Source: Sphaerothrix epifaneia
GTDB lineage: Bacteria; Cyanobacteriota; Cyanobacteriia; Phormidesmidales; Phormidesmidaceae
Direction of reading: 5' to 3'
DNA: 64,000 bases
Assembly (NCBI RefSeq): GCF_042788235.1
Contig: NZ_JBHZOL010000086.1
Location: 70,739 to 134,738, forward strand
Made by a program: the position numbers and the translations under genes. This document shows, in pieces, positions 1 to 8,447 of the stretch. The number at the start of each line of letters is the position of its first letter. The stretch's first letter is position 1. The notes under the pieces were generated by a model. The model was not told the origin of the DNA. It did no database searches and was given only the letters and a program-made list of their open reading frames with translations.

Positions 1-252
1 GAAATGAGGAACTCATATTGATTTCCCTACTGCAAAAGAGTAACTCCAAGAGGCTCTTATAAAAGCCCAACCTTACTTTAGCGAATTCAACCTAAACAAT
101 CCTGGCAGGCCAACGTCCTTTTATAAACAGCCCATTAAATCGTGCGGAAAGCTAGATCGAGTGGATGAATCTTTAAAAAAACGCTTAGATCATCATTGTA
201 AAGGAGCGACTGTTTTCGGTTAACTGGTAAACCTGCGCAGATCTTGAGATTG

Positions 253-1161
253 ATGTCCCTAACCTTAAAAAAAGCACGTCGGCAAAGACGGGTGGCAGTT
301 CTAGCAAGTTTAGCGATGGCTAGCGCCTTTTCTCCGGCGATCGCCGCCGCTCAAACAGCGCCTGAGTCGCTCTGTCGTCCGCCAGCCCTTGAGCGGCTGG
401 TGCAGCACCGTATTGCTGCGGGTGAGACGCTAGAAACTATCGCGCAGCAATATAATTTGATTCCAGAAACGCTGCTAGGGTTGAATCCGAATTTGCGGCA
501 GGGTCGTTTGCCAGTGGGAACTGAAATTCGCATCCCCCCTTTCAACGGCATTCAGGTACAAACTGCTGCAGGTCAAGACTGGCAAGCTGTGGCTGAAGCT
601 TACGGGGTGCGGGCGGATGTTTTGTTTGAGGTCAATGGGTGTCAAGCTCAGGTACCGCGAAACCTTTTTATTCCAGGGATAAATTGGTTTCCGGGGTTGA
701 GTGCGGCTACCTTATCATCTGCTATCAGCCGTGAGCACGACTTGCAAGGGTATCCTTTGCCGAATCAAGCCCGGGTGATTATAAGTTATGGTTGGCAACC
801 TGATGCTGAACGCGAAGACCTGATATTTAGCAACGGAATTGCCTTAGCGGCAGCACCAAACACGCCCGTTTTGGCGGTGGGTGACGGCGTAGTCGCCTTT
901 GTTGGTCAACAAGCAGGTTATGGCAACCTCGTCGTTATCAACCATCGTCAAGGTCTGCAAACTCGCTACGCCCACCTCAATACGTTTTCAGTTTCAGTCG
1001 GAGAGCAGATTCAGCAGGGTGACGAAATTGCTACGATTGCAGCAGCAGAGGTAGCCGATGAGACATCTTACCTTTATTTTGAGGTACGCTTGAATTCTCA
1101 AGCAGGCTGGGTAGCTCAAGATCCAAACCGCTATCTTTCATTGGTTGATCTGCGGCAATAA
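253..1161 (+). CDS. LysM and degenerate M23/LytM-domain exported protein
   Basis: Likely envelope protein that binds peptidoglycan or regulates its hydrolysis. A basic N-terminus followed by a hydrophobic stretch ending AAAQTA (about residues 15-35) looks like a signal peptide. A LysM motif with AGETLETIAQQYN follows at about residues 53-82, then a weaker LysM-like segment at about 105-132, then a C-terminal M23 fold at about 195-290. M23 zinc and catalytic residues are mostly lost: the HxxxD segment reads SNGIALAA, and the usual HLHFE reads YLYFEVR; only the RYAHL histidine remains. This resembles non-catalytic EnvC/NlpD-type LytM proteins. An in-frame TTG lies nine bases upstream at 244; I chose the ATG. 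It stands alone, upstream of an unrelated membrane protein gene. Confidence 0.8.
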   Translation: MSLTLKKARRQRRVAVLASLAMASAFSPAIAAAQTAPESLCRPPALERLVQHRIAAGETLETIAQQYNLIPETLLGLNPNLRQGRLPVGTEIRIPPFNGIQVQTAAGQDWQAVAEAYGVRADVLFEVNGCQAQVPRNLFIPGINWFPGLSAATLSSAISREHDLQGYPLPNQARVIISYGWQPDAEREDLIFSNGIALAAAPNTPVLAVGDGVVAFVGQQAGYGNLVVINHRQGLQTRYAHLNTFSVSVGEQIQQGDEIATIAAAEVADETSYLYFEVRLNSQAGWVAQDPNRYLSLVDLRQ

Positions 1162-1242
1162 AAGTGTGTTGCTTTTAGCAGAAGCGCCTACAATTTTTGT
1201 AGCCGTTGTCTGTGGCAGCGCTGCTGAGGCTCAGAAAACGTT

Positions 1243-2061
1243 ATGACACAGAATCAGCGTCACAATTCCGCCTATCCGGGTCTGGATTTATTCCCGTCAG
1301 AGGCTGCAAAGGCGTCTTTAGAAACATCTGCCAATCTTGAGCGTTTCATTCGCTTCGTTTTGCGCTATCCGCTAGGGCTGCTCGGCGGGATTTGGCTGAT
1401 ATCTGTGCTGATTGCGATTTTGGCCTTGGGGGGCTTGATGGATCCAGGTGTCGATCGCTCTCCTCAAACCGCTCAATCTTCCCCATCAGAGCCATCGGCA
1501 ACGGCTTCGCCATCTACTTCTCAACGCCGAACTACTGCGGTAGAACCAGCAGCCCCAATTGAATCAGACAGAGCGATCGCCGTTGCTGCTCAAAGTACGA
1601 CAGCAGAATTACCAGGCTGGTCACTGCTGTTTTTGGTGGGAGCCTGTGCTGGGGGCTGCTTTGTGCTGTCACGTTATCTACAACGGCCTACCGCCAGTGG
1701 CACCGGGCTTGTTAACCGTAAATCTTCTCGTAAACCACCATCGACTAAGCGTTCTACTCCTCTCGTTAGTGGCCCCAAGCGCCTTAAACCCTTTGAGCCA
1801 AACGCCCCTCAGCCTCAACCGTTAACGGCACAGGAGACACTTTCGCCCCAGTTTAGCGCGACGACTCCACCCCTACATACAAACGTTGCGGCATCAAAAT
1901 CGCTATCGACCGCATCTACAGGAGAGCCAACCGCTTATGAAGCAGCGGCTGTTGTCACAGTCTTGCCCGAACAAGCCGATCATCCGCTAGATTGGCCGGA
2001 GGGAAGTTTGGCTCATCAGCTAGATATTCGTCAACAGCGATCGCTCTCTTCTTTGCTCTAA
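1243..2061 (+). CDS. hypothetical membrane protein, two predicted TM segments
   Basis: I do not recognise a family. The 272-residue protein has a hydrophobic segment at about residues 44-66 (LGLLGGIWLISVLIAILALG), a Ser/Pro/Thr-rich linker, a second hydrophobic segment at about 124-146 (WSLLFLVGACAGGCFVL), and a long low-complexity C-terminal half rich in Pro, Ser and Thr with basic patches. This suggests an inner-membrane protein with a disordered tail. It ends seven bases before the deacetylase gene, so the two are probably co-transcribed. Composition and HIP1 content match the surroundings. No catalytic motif is visible. Confidence 0.65.
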   Translation: MTQNQRHNSAYPGLDLFPSEAAKASLETSANLERFIRFVLRYPLGLLGGIWLISVLIAILALGGLMDPGVDRSPQTAQSSPSEPSATASPSTSQRRTTAVEPAAPIESDRAIAVAAQSTTAELPGWSLLFLVGACAGGCFVLSRYLQRPTASGTGLVNRKSSRKPPSTKRSTPLVSGPKRLKPFEPNAPQPQPLTAQETLSPQFSATTPPLHTNVAASKSLSTASTGEPTAYEAAAVVTVLPEQADHPLDWPEGSLAHQLDIRQQRSLSSLL

Positions 2062-2068
2062 GGTCAGC

Positions 2069-2989
2069 TTGAACGGTTTACCCGTTGTTTACCACCCGGA
2101 CTATGTTGTGCCTCTGCCAGTTGGGCACCGTTTTCCAATGGCAAAATTTGGTTTGCTTTGCGAACAGTTGTTGGCCGAAAGGGTCATTACATCAGCGCAG
2201 ATTTATCAACCTGGCCCACCTCCCTTAGACTGGATTGAACTGGTACATACGCCAGCCTATGTTCAGGCATACCAGCAGGGAACTTTGTCTGCTAAAGCCC
2301 AGCGCCGGATTGGTTTGCCTTGGAGTCCGGCCTTGGTCAAGCGCACCTGTACAGCCGTGGGCGGTACGATTTTGACCGCCAAGTTGGCGCTGCAATTTGG
2401 TCTAGCGTGCAATACCGCAGGCGGCACTCACCATGCCTTCGCTGACTATGGATCGGGCTTTTGCATTTTTAACGATTTAGCGATCGCCGCTCGCCTTTTA
2501 CAAAAACAAGGATTGGTGCGGCAAGTGCTAATTGTAGACTTAGACGTACACCAGGGAGATGGAACCGCCCACATTTTTCACGATGATGCCAGTGTTTTTA
2601 CTTTTTCAATGCATTGCGAGGTCAATTTTCCAGGCCGTAAACAGCAAAGCGATCTTGATGTTCCGTTAGCAGAAAGACTCGAAGATGAGGCTTATCTCAC
2701 CTGCCTTAAAACTTATTTGCCGGATTTACTTAATCAGGTGAAGCCAGACCTGGTTTTGTTTGATGCTGGAGCTGATACGCACAAAGGCGATCGCCTGGGT
2801 AAACTAGCGCTCAGCAACGCTGGCTTGTACCAGCGAGAATACTATGTTTTAAACACCTGTTTGCAAGCCGGATATCCAGTTGCCAGCGTGATTGGCGGAG
2901 GATACGCTGAAGATATGAGGGCACTGGTTGATCGGCACGCAATGCTGCATCGAGCCGCCGCTCAGGTCTATCGCCAGAATCGACTATAG
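2069..2989 (+). CDS. histone-deacetylase/AcuC family deacetylase
   Basis: Zinc-dependent hydrolase of the arginase/deacetylase superfamily, probably removing acetyl groups from small amides, polyamines or proteins in the cytoplasm; the substrate cannot be read from sequence. The family signatures are present: GGTHHAF at about residue 118 (tandem histidines), DLDVHQGDGT at about 155 (Asp and His zinc ligands), and DAGADTHKGDRLG near 231 (third zinc Asp). The 306-residue length is normal for bacterial single-domain members. The start is a TTG just after the preceding gene, and no ATG lies before the first conserved segment. It is followed after 31 bases by trhO, so an operon with genes on both sides is likely. 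Confidence 0.88.
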   Translation: MNGLPVVYHPDYVVPLPVGHRFPMAKFGLLCEQLLAERVITSAQIYQPGPPPLDWIELVHTPAYVQAYQQGTLSAKAQRRIGLPWSPALVKRTCTAVGGTILTAKLALQFGLACNTAGGTHHAFADYGSGFCIFNDLAIAARLLQKQGLVRQVLIVDLDVHQGDGTAHIFHDDASVFTFSMHCEVNFPGRKQQSDLDVPLAERLEDEAYLTCLKTYLPDLLNQVKPDLVLFDAGADTHKGDRLGKLALSNAGLYQREYYVLNTCLQAGYPVASVIGGGYAEDMRALVDRHAMLHRAAAQVYRQNRL

Positions 2990-3020
2990 TGAAAAATCTG
3001 TCACGGTTGCAGTTGCGTTT

Positions 3021-3908
3021 ATGACGGTTGTTGCTACTTTTTATCAGTTCGTTTCGCTGCCTGACTGCACAGACCTACAAAAAAAGCTGCTCAGTCAAGG
3101 CCAACACCATGCTATTAAAGGTACCTTGCTGCTGGCTGAGGAAGGTCTTAATGCGACGATAGCAGGCTCTCGGCAGGGAATGGATGCTTTTTTGGCCTTT
3201 CTTCAAAAAGACCCTCGCTTTAAAGGGCTAGAAATTCGCGAATCGTTAGCCCCTAGCCCGCCGTTTGAGCGGCTAAAAGTCAAAATTAAGCGAGAGATTG
3301 TGACTTTTGACCACCCCGTAGCCGATCCTACCCGGCAAGTGGGTACCTACGTCGAACCTCACGACTGGAATCAGATCATTTGCGATCCAGACACGCTGGT
3401 AATTGATACCCGCAATGACTACGAAGTGTCGATTGGTACCTTTCAAAGTGCCCAAAACCCTCAAACACGCTCTTTTCGAGAGTTTCCTAAATATGTGCAA
3501 ACCCACCTCGATCCGCAAAAGCATACTCGTGTAGCGATGTTTTGTACGGGCGGAATCCGCTGCGAAAAAGCTTCAGCCTACTTGCTCGATCAAGGCTTTC
3601 AGCAGGTTTATCACCTCAAGGGGGGGATTCTAAAATACCTTGAACAGATACCAGCTGAAGAAAGTTTGTGGCAAGGAGAATGCTTTGTTTTTGATGAGCG
3701 GGTCGCCGTACGCCACGGTTTGGAGCCTGGTAGCTATGACATGTGTCAGGCTTGTGGCCACCCCCTCGACCAGACAGCCCAATCAGCGCCGCAATTTGAA
3801 GCGGGCATTTCTTGCCCCGCCTGCTATGATCGCCTCACACCAGAACGACGCGATCGCTTGCGGCAACGCCGTCTTCAACAAGCTCAAGCTCATCGAGCCA
3901 GTCCTTAG
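3021..3908 (+). CDS. trhO: tRNA uridine(34) hydroxylase, rhodanese-type (TrhO/YceA)
   Basis: Rhodanese-fold enzyme of the YceA family, known in other bacteria to perform oxygen-dependent 5-hydroxylation of wobble uridine in tRNA. The 295-residue protein has the N-terminal acylphosphatase-like domain (ATFYQFVSLPD onward), the rhodanese domain with DTRNDYEVSIGTF, and the catalytic loop FCTGGIRCEKAS with cysteines near 175 and 181. A C-terminal Cys-rich region (CQACGHPL, CPACYD) looks like a zinc site, as in longer family members. The reading frame is open to 2928, overlapping the deacetylase gene; I chose the ATG at 3021 because family similarity begins there. Confidence 0.9.
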   Translation: MTVVATFYQFVSLPDCTDLQKKLLSQGQHHAIKGTLLLAEEGLNATIAGSRQGMDAFLAFLQKDPRFKGLEIRESLAPSPPFERLKVKIKREIVTFDHPVADPTRQVGTYVEPHDWNQIICDPDTLVIDTRNDYEVSIGTFQSAQNPQTRSFREFPKYVQTHLDPQKHTRVAMFCTGGIRCEKASAYLLDQGFQQVYHLKGGILKYLEQIPAEESLWQGECFVFDERVAVRHGLEPGSYDMCQACGHPLDQTAQSAPQFEAGISCPACYDRLTPERRDRLRQRRLQQAQAHRASP

Positions 3909-3966
3909 CAAATCTGCGTGTTAAGCTATCAGATCAAAGGTACTTATTTAACTCAGGGATACAGGC

Positions 3967-4347
3967 ATGGAGAAAGCTGCCACAATTAGCTATGAGGCCG
4001 GAATTGCGGCTTTAGTCGGAGCCGGAATTGTGCTGGCTGGCTTTGCCTTTGCAGGTCACAAGTTAATTGGAGAAACGGCTTTTGCACCACGTTCTAGTAA
4101 GTTTCAGCAGCAGTGGAGCCAGGTACACAAAGCGATCGCCGTTTGGGATATGCAAACAGCCAAAGCTAATTTAGTGCCTCTTAGCCAAAGCCGAGACAAG
4201 TGCGTTGCTGAGTTTGCTAAACGCCTCAATAATCAGCTCAGCGAAGAGGGAGCAGAAGCTTTTCGCTCGGTTAACCCCCTCAAGCGATCGCTGAACGGAG
4301 ATTGGGGTTGCGATTTAGAAGTCGTACCTTATGAGTTTTCTCCTTAG
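3967..4347 (+). CDS. hypothetical protein with N-terminal membrane anchor
   Basis: The family is not recognised. The protein has 126 residues. Residues about 12-32 (GIAALVGAGIVLAGFAFAGH) form one glycine/alanine-rich hydrophobic helix, followed by a soluble helical domain with two cysteines (SRDKCVAEF, DWGCDLEV). The topology suggests a small anchored protein. The stop codon lies directly beside the stop of the converging ArsA gene, with no spacer, so no conventional terminator fits between them. A short AT-rich spacer with a weak ribosome site (CAGGGATACAGG) precedes the ATG. Confidence 0.6.
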   Translation: MEKAATISYEAGIAALVGAGIVLAGFAFAGHKLIGETAFAPRSSKFQQQWSQVHKAIAVWDMQTAKANLVPLSQSRDKCVAEFAKRLNNQLSEEGAEAFRSVNPLKRSLNGDWGCDLEVVPYEFSP

Positions 4348-5526
4348 CTAAGCGACGGCAAATCGAATTTTTAAGTAGTCATTTTCTATCTTTGCTCCAG
4401 ATGGCTGCAGCGCCGCTAGCGCCTGAGGAAGCACTAAATTACGACGATGATTGCCAATGCGAATATTGAGTTCGTCTGCCGTTTTACTCAATTCAACCTG
4501 ATCTTTAGGAATACCCGGTAAGTAAACTTCTAAGCTATAGTGGTCAGCCTCTTGAACCACGCGCAACGTTGTTTCTTTGTAGTAAACCTGGGTTGGATCT
4601 TCTTCCGCGTAAAGTTCAGTCTTCAAACGCTGTAGCGCTGCTAGACCACACATCTCCTCAGAAAAGAGCGGTATTTCTTTGACGGGCAAAGGGCGAAAAT
4701 TTTCGTGAATCTCGTGACGATAAGCTTGCTGCTGGTCTTTCCAACGTTGAAAGAAAGGATCCTGCACACTATCTGGAATGATACGGTTAGCAATAACTAA
4801 ATCGGTGCCGACGTTATAAAGACTGAGATAAGCATGCGCCCGCAAAGACTCTTTGATCACCATTTTTTCAGGGTTAGTCACCAGCCTAACGGAGGTAGTC
4901 GCTGCATCGGTTAGCACTTTTTCGAGAGCCTCTAGCTGTTCGTAAAATTCATAGGGGGCATCCATGACTTCGGTTGTCGGTAATGAAAAACCAGCGACCG
5001 GACGAAAGAGCGGCTCTACCAAAGGACGCAGCGCTGCTGAAACGGCCTGAAACGGCTTGTAGAGGCGACGCATGTACCAGCCTGCCACTTCCGGCAAACT
5101 GAGCAATCGTAAAGCTGTACCCGTAGGGGCAGAGTCGATGATCAAAACGTCGTATTCGCCCTCGTCGTAGTGGCGTTTCATGCGAACAAGGCTAAAAATT
5201 TCGTCCATCCCAGGCAAAATAGCCAGTTCTTCGGCTTCAACGCCCTGTAAACCTCGCGCTTGCAAAACTTCGGTGATGTAGCGCTTAACGGCTCCCCAAT
5301 TACCTTCAAGCTCCATCAGGGCATCTAGTTCTGCTCCCCACAGGTTAGGCTGAACCTGCTGAGGAGCATGCCCTAGCTCTAAATCAAAGCTATCTGCCAG
5401 AGAATGAGCCGGATCGGTGCTGAGAACTAGCGTCTTGTAGCCTAACTCAGCGCAGCGTAAACCCGTTGCCGCTGCAACAGAGGTTTTGCCTACACCTCCT
5501 TTTCCAGTCATGAGGATGACGCGCAT
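4348..5526 (-). CDS. ArsA/Get3-family ATPase with C-terminal HSP20-like domain
   Basis: P-loop ATPase of the ArsA/Get3 group. Seen: the deviant Walker A GKGGVGKTSVAA at residues 8-19, the switch region LSTDPAHSLADSFD, and the IDSAPTGTALRLLSLPE segment that contacts nucleotide at about 131. The last 75 residues (LEVYLPGIPKDQVELS to the end) form the alpha-crystallin-like ArsA_HSP20 domain found in many phototroph homologues. No arsenite efflux gene (arsB, arsR) is nearby and metal-binding cysteines are not obvious, so arsenical transport is unlikely; a role in handling hydrophobic clients is inferred. The gene converges end to end with the plus-strand hypothetical gene. Confidence 0.88.
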   Translation of the reverse strand: MRVILMTGKGGVGKTSVAAATGLRCAELGYKTLVLSTDPAHSLADSFDLELGHAPQQVQPNLWGAELDALMELEGNWGAVKRYITEVLQARGLQGVEAEELAILPGMDEIFSLVRMKRHYDEGEYDVLIIDSAPTGTALRLLSLPEVAGWYMRRLYKPFQAVSAALRPLVEPLFRPVAGFSLPTTEVMDAPYEFYEQLEALEKVLTDAATTSVRLVTNPEKMVIKESLRAHAYLSLYNVGTDLVIANRIIPDSVQDPFFQRWKDQQQAYRHEIHENFRPLPVKEIPLFSEEMCGLAALQRLKTELYAEEDPTQVYYKETTLRVVQEADHYSLEVYLPGIPKDQVELSKTADELNIRIGNHRRNLVLPQALAALQPSGAKIENDYLKIRFAVA

Positions 5527-5870
5527 AAAAGTTCTAGCCCTATCTCATAAACGTTACATTCTTTTACTTTATCGGTTTTATTGGGAAACTGGGCAAGATT
5601 TTGGCGCTTGTAACGTTTTTTCTCGATTTGAGAATTTACTTTTCTTGAAGCGATCGCTAGAGGTGATTAGCTGTCTTGTTTATATAGCGGGATTTGCCCT
5701 TAGCTGCACCGGGTTGAGCAACGGGGTCAAAACGGCTTACCTAATTCTCGTAGCTTCTAACACCTAGGCGGAATTGAGTAAAGCTTATGATAGATGAAAC
5801 TTATATCATTTGCCTGATTAATTTTTCACAGCCTCAAAATATAATCAAAGAGCGTCTAGCTATTTAAGCA
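5527..5870 (+). other. divergent intergenic region between ArsA gene and a hypothetical gene
   Basis: AT-rich 344-base region holding the promoters of two divergent genes. A perfect TATAAT lies at 5840-5845, 26 bases before the plus-strand ATG, but no good -35 box sits 16-18 bases upstream. One HIP1 site occurs near 5650. No convincing gene or strong hairpin is visible. Confidence 0.45.
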
Positions 5871-6251
5871 ATGCTTACACTGCCCAATCAAAAAGTAAAC
5901 CTTCCTGTTGCTGTCAAAGAAAAAAAGATGGCAGCAGAACGTATGCACGATGTGCATTTGATTTTGGAAAATCTTTTTATGCGGGAAGAGGCTAGCGTCA
6001 AGCTAATCTTAGATTGTCTTTACGATATCGGTTCCATCAACTTAATCAACGAAAGGTTTGCCAATCGCCCTTTGAATCGGGTGATGAAGCTAATTGCCAA
6101 AATGACAAAACCGGCTTTTCGATTTTTTGCAGTCCGCTGGTTTCAAAAGAACTGCCCTCGCCTCATTGCTGACTGGCTTTATACGCAGGTTGTTTTCTCT
6201 GGCGATTTCTTAAAAGCTTCTCCCATTCCAACACCGGATCCCGAAAGCTAG
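5871..6251 (+). CDS. conserved-looking hypothetical protein
   Basis: A 126-residue protein I cannot assign. It is mostly helical and moderately basic, with a hydrophobic segment around MKLIAKMTKPAFRFFAVRWF (residues about 74-93) and a polar C-terminal tail SPIPTPDPES. No signal peptide or catalytic motif is visible. It has its own upstream region with a TATAAT at 5840-5845 and faces the NTF2-like gene convergently across about 60 bases. Codon use matches neighbours. A peripheral membrane role is possible but unsupported. Confidence 0.6.
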   Translation: MLTLPNQKVNLPVAVKEKKMAAERMHDVHLILENLFMREEASVKLILDCLYDIGSINLINERFANRPLNRVMKLIAKMTKPAFRFFAVRWFQKNCPRLIADWLYTQVVFSGDFLKASPIPTPDPES

Positions 6252-6314
6252 GCTGGTAGCTAAGCAAAGCAGATTGAGCAAAAATCTTATAGTCTTTTGA
6301 ACTGACTCAAATAC

Positions 6315-6680
6315 TTAAAGCTGATCAATATACTCTCGCCAATAAACGATTTTTCGCTGGCTGTTCAGCTCAATGATGATGGCATCTTCAGCCCGTTTTT
6401 GCTGACCTGTTTGGCGATTCGTTTCTTGCCACTGCCATTCGACTGCGATCGCATTGTTTTGCACTACAATTCTTTGAATCGTTATCTCAACTTGATGAGC
6501 GGCCGCAAAAAAGGCATTCGCTGATTGATAAACTTGCGATCGCCCTTGTAGTTGTTGACCCGGCACAACAAAGCGGCAGTCCTCAGCAAAATCAGCCACA
6601 ATTTGTTCAGCATTAGCCGTTTCCCAGGCTTTTGCTTGGCGGCTGACCAGTGCTTGAGCATCGGTTGGAGAAAGAGGCAT
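6315..6680 (-). CDS. NTF2-like/SnoaL-like domain protein
   Basis: A 121-residue single-domain protein with the cone-shaped NTF2-like pattern: an N-terminal helix (DAQALVSRQAKAWETANAEQ), then FAEDCRFVVPG, then strands ending in a tryptophan-rich stretch (VEWQWQETN) and IVYWREYIDQL. Members of this fold act as small enzymes or ligand-binding proteins, so no specific reaction can be given. The ATG at 6680 gives the usual domain length. The gene lies downstream of petE on the same strand, separated by about 210 bases, and probably has its own promoter. Confidence 0.75.
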   Translation of the reverse strand: MPLSPTDAQALVSRQAKAWETANAEQIVADFAEDCRFVVPGQQLQGRSQVYQSANAFFAAAHQVEITIQRIVVQNNAIAVEWQWQETNRQTGQQKRAEDAIIIELNSQRKIVYWREYIDQL

Positions 6681-6893
6681 AGCAGCAGCTCAGCAATGAA
6701 AGGTCTACCCGTATTTGACAAAACAATCTGCTTATTCGGCCAGCCATTTCCAGCAACACATCCGCAAATAGCGATTGCCAGTAAGCAGGTGCCGATCCTT
6801 AACCAGACAAAACTAACCATATCGGGTTTTCTTAAAGCAAATGGGGACATGCAGCGCACATCCCCATCAAAGTTGGATAGCTTTTAAGGAAAA

Positions 6894-7310
6894 TTACCCT
6901 TCTAGGACGACCTTACCAACCATACCCGCTCCCCGGTGAGGTGCGCAGTAGTAGCTGTACTCACCAGTGGGCATATCATCGGTGAAAGTGGTGGAATAAG
7001 ACTCACCAGGAGCAAAGGTAAGCTGCTCGTGAGAAATCTTATCAGCCAAAGCTTTATCACCAGGGCTGTTTTTTTCGTCAAAGATAACGTTATGGGGGGC
7101 CATTTTATTGTTGACCCAGGTAACGGTATCACCAGGCTTAACGCTGATGCTGGCGGGTTCAAAAACCAGCAAACCTGCGTCAGATCCCATTTTTACTTCA
7201 TAATTTTCTGCAGCAGCAGGCGCAGCACTCAGAAAAACAGTGCCTGCCACGATAGCGATCGCCGCGAGGGCAATGCTAAGGCTGCGGGAAATCCGGGCAA
7301 TTAATTTCAT
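6894..7310 (-). CDS. petE: plastocyanin precursor
   Basis: Lumenal blue copper protein that carries electrons from cytochrome b6f to photosystem I. The 138-residue precursor has a signal peptide (MKLIARISRSLSIALAAIA through SAAPAAAE), then the cupredoxin domain. All type 1 copper ligands are visible: His in APHNVIFD, Cys in YSYYCAPH, His in the same motif, and Met in GAGMVGK. I chose the ATG at 7310, preceded by an AGAGGT ribosome site; the frame is open 14 codons further. It follows psbV on the same strand after a hairpin, so the two may be transcribed separately. Copper-responsive regulation is typical of petE but no operator was identified here. Confidence 0.97.
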   Translation of the reverse strand: MKLIARISRSLSIALAAIAIVAGTVFLSAAPAAAENYEVKMGSDAGLLVFEPASISVKPGDTVTWVNNKMAPHNVIFDEKNSPGDKALADKISHEQLTFAPGESYSTTFTDDMPTGEYSYYCAPHRGAGMVGKVVLEG

Positions 7311-7457
7311 GTTGACCTCTAAAGGTTGCATCTCAAAGGTTCTCCAAGGCAATATTCTATCTTGGATTCTAATAATTACCTTAACGAATCTATGGATTGA
7401 GACGGCGTTTGCAATTCAATTCCTAGAAAATTTAGCCGTTTTAATGATCAAAGCTGA

Positions 7458-7479
7458 TGCCAGTCAACGCTGACTGGCA
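7458..7479 (-). terminator. hairpin downstream of psbV
   Basis: Perfect 9-base-pair stem TGCCAGTCA / TGACTGGCA with loop ACGC in the psbV-petE gap. The T-rich tract after it on the minus strand is weak (CAGCTTTGATC), so it could stop psbV transcription or only stabilise the 3' end. Confidence 0.5.
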
Positions 7480-7576
7480 CTGCGGTAGGCTAGCCTCTTC
7501 AGGTAGCGGGCTGCTTACTGGCAAAAACCAACTCCTCAATGAAAAGGTTGCTACCGCAGACACTGGCTGAACAACG

Positions 7577-8104
7577 CTAGATAGCCTCTGTTTCTTCTAC
7601 TACTGCAGGTGCCGAATAACGGGCTTTGCCACCACCCCACATATCGCCAATAACCTTAGGCTGTAGCAGAATATGACCAGCGATCGCCACTAGATCATCT
7701 TCCGTGAGGCTGCGCATCTTGGGATAGATATCAGTACTCTTCAAGCTGGGGTGAATTTCTGAAATTTCCTCTAACCCGTCGTAGGTAGTGGGGTTCTTTA
7801 AGTAGTCCACAATTGCTTCAAGATTGTTGCGAGGCGGCAGAGCGCCCGCTAAAGCTTCAGGATCTAGGCCAACGTCAGGATTAGTTTTGGTAATGCCCGC
7901 AACGTGGCACGATCCACAAGCATAGTTAAACTGTCGGCGACCCCGGTTCACTTCCTCTAAGCTTAAAACGTAGGTATCCCCTTGCTCGTTAAGCTTCACA
8001 GTACGAGTCGCTTCATCTAGCTCAGCGGCAATTGCACTTGCGGAAAATAGGTGACCTGAGAAAAATAAAACAGCCGCAAGAAGCCAAATGCATCTTTTAA
8101 ACAT
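7577..8104 (-). CDS. psbV: photosystem II extrinsic cytochrome c550 precursor
   Basis: Lumenal monoheme cytochrome that stabilises the manganese cluster of photosystem II. The 175-residue precursor has a cleavable signal (MFKRCIWLLAAVLFF to AIAAE), the heme-binding CGSCH, the distal histidine in IAGHILLQP, and the family blocks ITKTNPDVGLD and YLKNPTTYDG. The ATG at 8104 has a GGAG ribosome site; the frame is open 13 codons further without one. Familiar PsbV proteins end soon after the WGGGK motif; this one carries about a dozen extra residues (ARYSAPAVVEETEAI follows the lysine). It lies upstream of petE, making a small photosynthetic electron-transport cluster. Confidence 0.96.
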   Translation of the reverse strand: MFKRCIWLLAAVLFFSGHLFSASAIAAELDEATRTVKLNEQGDTYVLSLEEVNRGRRQFNYACGSCHVAGITKTNPDVGLDPEALAGALPPRNNLEAIVDYLKNPTTYDGLEEISEIHPSLKSTDIYPKMRSLTEDDLVAIAGHILLQPKVIGDMWGGGKARYSAPAVVEETEAI

Positions 8105-8447
8105 GGTTCTCCTCAAAGTGGCTCGGTTATCGTTATGCATCATTCAACACAGCGTGACCCATTGGTTAAGAGCTGTTTTCTGACAGCCAGCTAAGTGAGT
8201 TTGATCAATTTTCAAACCAAGATTTAGCTGCTCTATCGGATTTTGCTCTGCCAACTACCCAGTGATTTCTGTCCCAAAGTCTACAGGCAGGGCTGCACTG
8301 GGCGCTAACTGAGTCATTCCAGTATCACTATCATGCCACTGAAAGGGTCATTCCCAAAGTGTTCTGTTCGTTTTCGAGCAGAGCCACTATCTGCTGCAAA
8401 CGTGTTTTTGATCTCGGCAGTTAAGCCAATCTTTCACCTAGCTGCTG
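8105..8447 (-). promoter_or_regulatory. accD-psbV intergenic region
   Basis: This 343-base gap between the end of accD and psbV presumably holds the psbV promoter. I found no strong hairpin after accD, no convincing -35/-10 pair and no small gene. A GGAG ribosome site directly precedes the psbV ATG. Confidence 0.4.
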
